From a bacterium (lineage in GTDB: Bacteria; Verrucomicrobiota; Verrucomicrobiae; Limisphaerales; J093): 10,112 nucleotides of DNA. This document shows positions 5,686 to 10,112 of this stretch, piece after piece. Numbering within the stretch: position 1 is the stretch's first letter; each line of letters begins with the position of its first letter. Made by a program: the position numbers and the translations under genes. The notes beneath the pieces were generated by a model. That model did no database searches. It was not told the origin of the DNA and saw only the letters and a list, made by a program, of their open reading frames with translations. The stretch covers positions 1 to 10,112 of the forward strand of contig JAKCAB010000314.1 in the NCBI GenBank assembly GCA_021839785.1, written 5' to 3'.

Positions 5686-6957
5686 TTAGGAGCGCGCACC
5701 AGCGGCGCGTGCTTCCGGACGCCACTGTCCCCACCAGCCGTCGAATGTCTCGGAGGCGCGGACGATCTGCACGCGCTGGCCGTCGTGCCAAAACACCGCG
5801 GCCAGGCCGTGCGAAAAGCGCGTTTCCCAAGGCAAATGGTACGCGCCGGCGTCGAGCCAGAGCAGGCGGTCGCCGATGCGGATCGAGCGCGGCAGCCGCC
5901 GTCTCGTGAGTTGGTCAAAGACCATGCAGGTCGGGCCGTTGACGGTCGTGGGCACCGCCCGGCCGGTACGCCGGGCCAACGGCAGCAACGCGTGGTCCTC
6001 CCACGTCGCCACCAACGCGTGGAGCGTCCGGCCGCCGTCGCAGATCAGGTGGCGCATCCCGCGGCGCTCCTTCACGTCGAGCACCTCGACCACCAGCACG
6101 CCGGAACGCGCGGTGAGCCAGCGGCCGTTTTCGAGCCAGATTTCCTCGACGCTGGGAAAGAGCTTCCGTGCGCGCGCGTAAACCGCGGCCATCGCCGCCA
6201 GGCTGAATTGCGCGTCCGCGCGCTGGCCGTCGCGGTTCACCACGTGGGGCGGCGGGAAGCCACCGCCGCAATCGACGAAGCGCGGCACCAGCCCGGCCGC
6301 GTGGCAAATCGCCGCGGCTTCCCGCAGCGCGCGTTCGTAACTTGCCGGCGAAGCGACGTGGGTGCGGAGGTGGAAGTGCACGGCTTGCGGCGCCAAACCG
6401 GCGCGACGCAACGCCCGGCACGCGGTCACGGCTTCCGCGGGCGACAGGCCAAACTGCGTCGGGTGCCCGGGCGCCTCCGGATCGAACTCCTCGCGGGTGT
6501 TCAGGCGCAGGCCGAGCGTCCAGCCCTGCCGCTTCGCCAGCGGCGCCAGCGCGCGGATTTCCGCCAGCGAATCGAAGTTCACGCACAGACCGGCGACGGC
6601 GTGGCGCGGCAGCCAGCGATGCTTGGCGGGGCCGTTCACGAGGATGTGGGCGGGCGGGAATTTTTCCGCGAGTGCCGCGCGAAATTCGAACTCGCTCACC
6701 ACCTCGATCGGCCGGCCTTGCCGGCGCCACCAGCGCAGCAGCGGCGGCAGCGGCTGCGTCTTGCAGCAAAGCCAATGGCGCACCGGCAAACCCGCGAACG
6801 CGCGCTCCAGCTCGGCAAGCGCGCGCTGAATCGGCACGACGGAAAAAAGGTAGAACGGCGTCGCCTGCCGGCCCACGAGCGGGCGGACCAGGCGGCGCCA
6901 AAACGCCAGTTCGGACTGGGAATGCGCGCAAGCGCGGTCCATTTGCGCGCCGAACAT
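5686..6957 (-). CDS. Fold-type III PLP-dependent decarboxylase (LysA/ODC-like)
   Basis: About 423 residues from ATG 6957. The order of motifs is that of diaminopimelate/ornithine decarboxylases. TPFYLFS is followed by a strand ending LCCKTQPLP, in which the Lys (residue 66) is the likely PLP-binding residue. EVVSEFEF, the phosphate-side HFHLRTHV, the glycine loop VDCGGGFP, WLENGRWLTARSGVLV, the catalytic-Cys motif NGPTCMVFDQL (Cys about 344, Asp 348) and GDRLLWLDAGAYH come next. Such enzymes decarboxylate amino acids for lysine or polyamine synthesis. Several motifs deviate from typical LysA (CCKTQP for AxKAN, ENGR for EPGR, HLRTH for HIGSQ), so a specialised substrate is likely and no symbol is given. 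Alternative starts are TTG 6981 and ATG 6942; 6957 is preferred because a GGAA lies just upstream. Cytoplasmic. Divergent from the phosphodiesterase gene; first of the minus-strand run leading to the glycosidases. Confidence 0.8.
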   Translation of the reverse strand: MFGAQMDRACAHSQSELAFWRRLVRPLVGRQATPFYLFSVVPIQRALAELERAFAGLPVRHWLCCKTQPLPPLLRWWRRQGRPIEVVSEFEFRAALAEKFPPAHILVNGPAKHRWLPRHAVAGLCVNFDSLAEIRALAPLAKRQGWTLGLRLNTREEFDPEAPGHPTQFGLSPAEAVTACRALRRAGLAPQAVHFHLRTHVASPASYERALREAAAICHAAGLVPRFVDCGGGFPPPHVVNRDGQRADAQFSLAAMAAVYARARKLFPSVEEIWLENGRWLTARSGVLVVEVLDVKERRGMRHLICDGGRTLHALVATWEDHALLPLARRTGRAVPTTVNGPTCMVFDQLTRRRLPRSIRIGDRLLWLDAGAYHLPWETRFSHGLAAVFWHDGQRVQIVRASETFDGWWGQWRPEARAAGARS

Positions 6958-7044
6958 GCGGTTCCGGCCACCGCGCGGCAAGGCGGCGGACGGTCTTGCA
7001 CAAAGGTCTGTTCAGCCAGGCCGGTTCGCGGCAGTCTCCCAAAC

Positions 7045-7123
7045 CGATGAACCGCCGCACGATGTGCACAAAAAATGTCGCAATTGCGACAGAAAATGTT
7101 CCCCATTCGATGAATCGTCGCAC
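7045..7123 (+). repeat. Direct repeat of an MNRRT-coding gene start
   Basis: CGATGAACCGCCGCAC (7045-7060) and CGATGAATCGTCGCAC (7108-7123) match at 14 of 16 positions. Both encode Met-Asn-Arg-Arg-Thr in the same frame, 21 codons apart, and the two differences are synonymous third-position changes. The second copy is the real start of the phosphodiesterase gene. The first may be the remnant of another Tat-signal gene, a partial duplication, or an alternative start giving a 21-residue N-terminal extension. Confidence 0.55.
7076..7091. promoter_or_regulatory. Perfect 16-bp palindrome, likely operator
   Basis: TGTCGCAATTGCGACA is a perfect inverted repeat of two 8-nt half-sites (TGTCGCAA). It sits in an A-rich pocket of otherwise GC-rich DNA, 19 bp before the phosphodiesterase start and in the divergent region shared with the decarboxylase. 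Such symmetry and position suit a dimeric transcriptional regulator. I could not match it to a known box: it is not the Verrucomicrobiota LexA motif as I recall it (TGTTC-N4-GAACA). No convincing -35/-10 pair was found around it. Confidence 0.5.
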
Positions 7124-7922
7124 CTTTCTCACGACTCTGGCCGCCGCCGGATTACCACCTCTGCTGGGCGCGACGATTCCGCCCGCCCGGCATCGGCCGG
7201 TCGTGGTGGCGCACCGGGCCGATCGCACCCAGGCGCACGAGAATTCGCTGACCGCCATCGAAAACGCCATCCGCGGCGGCGCGGATTATGTGGAGCTGGA
7301 TCTGCGGCGCACGCAGGACGGCGAGCACCTCCTCATGCACGATGCGAGCGTGGACCGCACCACAAACGGTCGCGGCCAGGTGGCGGAGCTGACTTGGCCT
7401 GCGATCGAGAAGCTACGCCTCACCGACAGGCAGCGTCCGAACCTCGCGCCCGAACCGGTGCCGCGGTTCGCCGACGCCCTGAAGGTCATGCGCGGCCGGA
7501 TTGGGCTTTACCTCGACTTCAAGAACTCCGATCGCGAGGTCGCGGTGCGAATGTTGCGCGAGGCGGACATGCTGGGTCGCACGGTGGTTTACGACGATTT
7601 GGCGAACGTGGCCGCGTGGCGGAAAGTCGCGCCGGAATTGCCGCTGATGGTAAGCCCGCGCGCGGAGGATTTGAAGGGCGATGGGCTGAAACAATTGAAG
7701 GCGCGGTACCCGGTCGAAATCCTCGATGGGTCGGCGAGGGGTTACACAGCGGAGAGCGTTCGGGCGGCGCAGGCCGTCGGGTTCCAGGTCTGGCCGGACA
7801 TTCAGGGACCGTGGGAGGACGAGGCGTTTTGGCTGCGTATGTTGGCGCTGGGCGCCGACGGCTTGCAGAGCGACAAACCCGGAGAGCTGATCGCGTTTTT
7901 GAAGCGTCAGGGGAGGCGGTGA
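7110..7922 (+). CDS. Tat-exported glycerophosphodiester phosphodiesterase
   Basis: A 270-residue protein of the GDPD family (PI-PLC-like TIM barrel), which hydrolyses deacylated phospholipid headgroup diesters to glycerol 3-phosphate and an alcohol. The N-terminus NRRTFLTTLAAAGLPPLLGA (2-21) is a twin-arginine signal, so it probably acts outside the cytoplasm. The catalytic region is well kept: VVVAHRADRTQAHENSLTAI (31-50; H35, R36, E44), YVELDLRRTQDG (60-71; E62, D64), LLMHDASVDRTTNGRG (74-89; H77) and YLDFKNS (134-140; K138). The end has FQVWPDIQG and GADGLQSDKPGELIAF, equivalent to the family's 'vWTvn' and 'GI.TDrP' motifs. Length is normal. The start at 7110 is chosen because it puts the Tat motif at the N-terminus; an in-frame ATG lies at 7047. 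The gene is convergent with hicA, 10 bp away. Confidence 0.9.
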   Translation: MNRRTFLTTLAAAGLPPLLGATIPPARHRPVVVAHRADRTQAHENSLTAIENAIRGGADYVELDLRRTQDGEHLLMHDASVDRTTNGRGQVAELTWPAIEKLRLTDRQRPNLAPEPVPRFADALKVMRGRIGLYLDFKNSDREVAVRMLREADMLGRTVVYDDLANVAAWRKVAPELPLMVSPRAEDLKGDGLKQLKARYPVEILDGSARGYTAESVRAAQAVGFQVWPDIQGPWEDEAFWLRMLALGADGLQSDKPGELIAFLKRQGRR

Positions 7923-7932
7923 GAGTCTGCCC

Positions 7933-8127
7933 TCAGCGCGACGGAGGATCCGGGATCGCGAGTCGGCGGCAGATCTTTCGGACCAGAAACGGGTCCAATT
8001 CGACATGCCGTGGCACGGCCTGGATTTCACCCGTCTTCGCGTTCTTCCAAATCGAATGCGGCCCGGTATCGCGGGCACAAAAACAGGCGTTGGCCTCGAG
8101 GTGGCGAAGCAACTCGCGCCGCTTCAT
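7933..8127 (-). CDS. hicA: HicA-family mRNA interferase toxin
   Basis: A 64-residue protein of typical HicA length. It starts with MKRRELLRHLEANAC and has the dsRBD-like core with the expected catalytic histidine H24 in DTGPHSIWKN (20-29), followed by AVPRHVELDPFLVRKICRRL (37-56), all characteristic of HicA/YcfA. HicA toxins cleave mRNA when free and are neutralised by HicB. The ATG overlaps the TGA of the upstream antitoxin gene by 4 bp (ATGA), implying translational coupling in a bicistronic unit. Here the antitoxin comes first, as in many hicBA loci. No truncation or missing key residue is seen, so it is likely active. Confidence 0.88.
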   Translation of the reverse strand: MKRRELLRHLEANACFCARDTGPHSIWKNAKTGEIQAVPRHVELDPFLVRKICRRLAIPDPPSR

Positions 8128-8348
8128 GCCGCCACGTGGACAACCGTGCGCTCCGCCTGCGGGGATGCGTGGGCCAACGACTCCGCCAACCGAAACTCGA
8201 ACACACTCCGGATCGAGGCCGCCAGATCCTGGAGCGCCTCCTCGCGCGTCCGGCCTTGTCCGTTGGCCTCGGGGAACTCCGGACAGGTTGCCACGAAATA
8301 CTTCTCGGCAGGTTCGATCACGGCGTTGAACTGAAGCGTCACGTTCAA
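8124..8348 (-). CDS. hicB: HicB-family antitoxin, short form
   Basis: About 74 residues if started at TTG 8348; GTG 8342 is an alternative two codons further in. The frame is open much further upstream, but that part shows no HicB similarity and crosses the nitrilase remnant. The fold is the partially degraded RNase H-like HicB domain: LQFNAVIEPAEKYFVATCPE (5-24), FPEANGQGRTREEALQDLAASI (25-46). It ends soon after, so no C-terminal ribbon-helix-helix or HTH DNA-binding domain is visible. It should bind and inhibit HicA, with which it overlaps by 4 bp. Autoregulation by DNA binding would need the HicAB complex or another factor. No ATG or Shine-Dalgarno supports the start, so the exact N-terminus is uncertain. 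Confidence 0.8.
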   Translation of the reverse strand: MNVTLQFNAVIEPAEKYFVATCPEFPEANGQGRTREEALQDLAASIRSVFEFRLAESLAHASPQAERTVVHVAA

Positions 8349-8432
8349 AACGTAGCGGGTGCCAGATCGTAAAGCAACGCTTCGTGAAATTTTGCCTTCG
8401 CTGTACGAGCTTGGTCCGGCAGCCTTCCCGTC

Positions 8433-8782
8433 ATGTCTGCACCCAAAAGACGCTTCAAGTTTCCTGCGTCCAACTGCACTGGGCCCAGCCGCTGGCCCGG
8501 AACCTCGAACACACACTGCATTTCATCCGCCTCGCCGCCGAAGAAGGCAGCCGCGTGGCGCTGTTCCCCGAGACGAGTCTCACGGGCTATTACTTCCCGG
8601 ACGTGCTCCAGCTCGCCGAGGCCGGCTGGTACCAGGAGGAAATGATCACGGCCGTGCTCGATCTTGACCGTGCCGACCGCAGCTACGCGCTCGACAGCCT
8701 GAACGACCCGCCGTTTCTGAAGCCTTACTGGGAACAAATGCTCAAGGCCGTCGAGGCGCGGGCGGACCAAAAACCCGCGTAG
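8433..8782 (+). pseudogene. Carbon-nitrogen hydrolase (nitrilase) remnant, frameshifted and deleted
   Basis: ATG 8433 begins MSAPKRRFK, a natural start for a nitrilase-superfamily protein. The family's first strand (VSCVQLHWAQPLARNLE) is in another frame, shifted by one base at about 8457-8463; a single G lost after AAG would explain it. The shifted frame then reads HFIRLAAEEGSRVALFPETSLTGYYFPDV, containing the catalytic Glu of FPE, but jumps at about 8614-8633 straight to WYQEEMITAVLDLDRADRSYAL, which looks like the family's C-terminal end. Intact members have roughly 260-290 residues with a Glu-Lys-Cys triad; the Lys and Cys segments are absent. The result is at most a 107-residue remnant, surely inactive as an amidase or nitrilase. 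The frame could also start at ATG 8384, but those residues (MKFCLRCTS...) have no family resemblance. Confidence 0.75.
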
Positions 8783-8827
8783 CCGCGCCGACTTGGCCGC
8801 GCGACCGAATGCGCTTACGGTTCCGCC

Positions 8828-9370
8828 ATGAAGAAACGTGTGCTCTGCCTGCTGGCTCCCGGCTTCGAGGAAATCGAGACGGTCGCTCCCGTTGATTTGC
8901 TCCGGCGCGCCGGCGCGGAGGTCGTGATGGCCGCCGTGACGGGCGAAAAACACGTCGCCGGCCGCTGCAACGTGAGCGTGCGCGCCGACGCCGCGCTGGC
9001 CGACCTGGTGACGGACGAATTCGATCTTCTGCTCGTGCCCGGCGGGCCGGGCGTGAAGGTCCTGCGGGTCGATGGCCGCGCCGCCAAGCTGGCCAGGACC
9101 TACACCGACGCCGGCAAGCCGGTGGCCGCCATTTGCGCCGCGCCCACGATCCTGGCCGATGCCGGCCTGCTCGCCGACAAACGTTACACGGCGCATTTCT
9201 CGGTGAACGAAGAACTCCCGCTGGCGCTTGCCGGCGAACGTGTCGTCGAGGACGGCAACCTCATCACCGCGCGCGGCGCGGGCACGGCCGTGGAGTTCGG
9301 ACTGGCGCTGGTGCGGCGGCTCTTCGGCGAAGCGAAGGCGAAGGAAGTCGCCGACGCCATCATGGCTTAG
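8828..9370 (+). CDS. DJ-1/PfpI family protein (YajL-like)
   Basis: A 180-residue cytoplasmic protein, the usual length for DJ-1/YajL. KKRVLCLLAPGFEEIETVAPVDLLRRAG (2-29) matches the DJ-1 start, with E17 in the place of DJ-1 Glu18. LLLVPGGPG (67-75) is the family's glycine turn, and VAAICAAPTILADAG (99-113) holds the nucleophile-elbow cysteine C103, equivalent to Cys106. ARGAGTAVEFGLALV (148-162) is the typical C-terminal motif. Members have been described as chaperones and as protein or nucleotide deglycases acting on methylglyoxal adducts; the activity is debated. The start has no strong Shine-Dalgarno, but no other start fits the family length. It follows the nitrilase remnant by 45 bp on the same strand. 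Confidence 0.88.
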   Translation: MKKRVLCLLAPGFEEIETVAPVDLLRRAGAEVVMAAVTGEKHVAGRCNVSVRADAALADLVTDEFDLLLVPGGPGVKVLRVDGRAAKLARTYTDAGKPVAAICAAPTILADAGLLADKRYTAHFSVNEELPLALAGERVVEDGNLITARGAGTAVEFGLALVRRLFGEAKAKEVADAIMA

Positions 9371-9401
9371 CCCGCCAATCGGCGGCAGCGCGGTGCGGGC
9401 T
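9369..9401 (+). terminator. Hairpin just after the DJ-1-like gene
   Basis: AGCCCGC (9369-9375) can pair with GCGGGCT (9395-9401); alternatively CCGCC (9372-9376) pairs with GGCGG (9381-9385) around AATC. Either forms right at the stop codon of the DJ-1-like gene. A U-tract is lacking (TTGA follows), so termination is plausible but not shown. Confidence 0.35.
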
Positions 9402-9476
9402 TGACCGCGCTTTGGCTGAGCGTGCGACACGGCGCGGCTTGCGCGGGTGGCCGTTCGCGGTTACAAGCGTTACGTC

Positions 9477-10112
9477 ATGCCCAAGCCCGAACGCCCGTTC
9501 CGGTGTCCGCCGCGGTCTGCGATTTGGCGGATTGCCTGGCTGCTGGTCGGCATCTTCGCCGGCGGCGGGCGGGTGCCGGTGCGGGCGCACGATTTCTTCG
9601 CCGGTTACATCCAGCATCGCGTCGAGGTCACGATGGGCGCGCGGGACGTGGACGTGACGGTGCAGCTCACCTTTTTCGAGGAGAGTTCCGCGCACGAGCG
9701 CGAGCACATGGACGCGAACGGCGACGGCCGGCTCAGCCTCGCCGAAACCGAAACGTACCTGAAGGCGCTGGCCCCCAAACTCACCCCGGCGGTGCGGCTC
9801 CGGATCGGCGACGCGCCGGTCGCGCTGACGGAATTGTACGCGCCGGAACTCGACTTGCTCGACAATGACCGCGTCACCTTCGCGCACCACCAGCTTATGC
9901 TCCACCTGTTCGGGCGCACGCCGACCAGGCTGACCGCCGGCGCCTCGATCGTCGTCGAAGATCGCCTTTGGCCCGGCGGGCGGGCGTTGGGCACCCTTCA
10001 GGTGCGCGGCCAGGACGGTTGTCGGCTCGAAGCCTTGCCGCAAAGCGACCCGGTTTTTCCGCCCGCCCGCGACGGCGAAGCGCGGCAGGTTTCTCGTTGG
10101 CCAAACGCGGCG
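9477..10112 (+). CDS. Exported EF-hand protein of unknown function, 3' end beyond window
   Basis: The frame is open from ATG 9477 to the window end (212 codons, no stop). The N-terminus has a basic start and a hydrophobic core IWRIAWLLVGIFAGG (16-30), with possible cleavage after VRA (37), so the mature part would begin HDFFAGYIQHRVEV. A canonical 12-residue EF-hand loop lies at 79-90 (DANGDGRLSLAE, with D79, N81, D83 and E90 as calcium ligands), preceded by an acidic helix (FFEESSAHEREHM). The rest is beta-like with a His-rich patch (FAHHQLMLHLF, 135-145). I do not recognise the family with certainty. An N-terminal domain of this kind, with a His directly after the signal and an EF-hand, occurs before multi-pass membrane domains in some metal transporters, but the decisive C-terminus is outside. 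It lies 106 bp after the DJ-1-like gene on the same strand. Confidence 0.65.
   Translation, partial: MPKPERPFRCPPRSAIWRIAWLLVGIFAGGGRVPVRAHDFFAGYIQHRVEVTMGARDVDVTVQLTFFEESSAHEREHMDANGDGRLSLAETETYLKALAPKLTPAVRLRIGDAPVALTELYAPELDLLDNDRVTFAHHQLMLHLFGRTPTRLTAGASIVVEDRLWPGGRALGTLQVRGQDGCRLEALPQSDPVFPPARDGEARQVSRWPNAA

Noticed and set aside
5638..7050. Long plus-strand open frame (470 codons) opposite the decarboxylase
   Set aside because: The translation is low-complexity Arg/Gln/His-rich and matches no family; the minus strand carries the full decarboxylase motif series.
6342..7109. Upstream extension of the phosphodiesterase frame (256 extra codons)
   Set aside because: It runs antisense through the decarboxylase gene with Arg/Ala-rich sequence. 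Only the last 21 codons, from ATG 7047, are worth considering, because they repeat the MNRRT start.
8345..9430. Minus-strand open frame (361 codons) opposite the DJ-1-like gene
   Set aside because: No recognisable motif, and the composition is that of an antisense shadow; the plus strand encodes a complete DJ-1 family protein.

Overview
The window is GC-rich bacterial DNA, most likely from a Verrucomicrobiota member of the Pedosphaera/Limisphaera kind. This is an inference from gene content and style: secreted glycoside hydrolases, Tat-type MNRRTF signal peptides, a DUF362 exported protein, weak or absent Shine-Dalgarno sequences, and short membrane-anchored proteins with an extracytoplasmic 'VTN' domain. 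No rRNA, tRNA, CRISPR array or transposase was found.

Layout, left to right. (1) Positions 1-711, minus: a TPR lipoprotein that runs off the left edge. It is divergent from (2) a DUF362 secreted protein at 733-1824, plus. The 21-bp gap carries an inverted repeat whose arms contain both start codons. (3) Positions 1825-2104 hold no gene but are dense in secondary structure: a terminator-like hairpin, two opposed degenerate copies of a GATGGACACAGAT-type repeat, smaller hairpins, and a 50-bp two-stem cruciform abutting the next stop codon. (4) Positions 2105-2644, minus: a small membrane-anchored protein of unknown function, by eye less GC-rich than its neighbours.

(5) Positions 2698-6957, minus: a run of three genes. 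In transcription order these are a fold-type III PLP-dependent decarboxylase, a secreted GH5-like clan-A glycosidase with a C-terminal collagen-binding-like domain, and a second secreted clan-A glycosidase (GH39-like). The two glycosidases are 56 bp apart and probably act together on a polysaccharide outside the cytoplasm. The decarboxylase may be co-transcribed, but the sequence shows no biochemical link.

(6) Positions 7045-7123: the divergent region before a Tat-exported glycerophosphodiester phosphodiesterase (7110-7922, plus). It has a perfect 16-bp palindrome and an in-frame duplication of the MNRRT-coding start. (7) Positions 7933-8348, minus: a hicBA toxin-antitoxin pair, convergent with the phosphodiesterase. 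(8) Positions 8433-8782, plus: a decayed nitrilase-family gene with a frameshift next to its start codon and a large internal deletion. (9) Positions 8828-9370, plus: a DJ-1/YajL-family protein. (10) Positions 9477-10112, plus: a secreted EF-hand protein cut by the right edge.

I did not find a clearly new multi-gene system. The most unusual signals are the repeat and cruciform island at 1821-2104, the palindrome with duplicated gene start at 7045-7123, and the toxin-antitoxin module beside the broken nitrilase.
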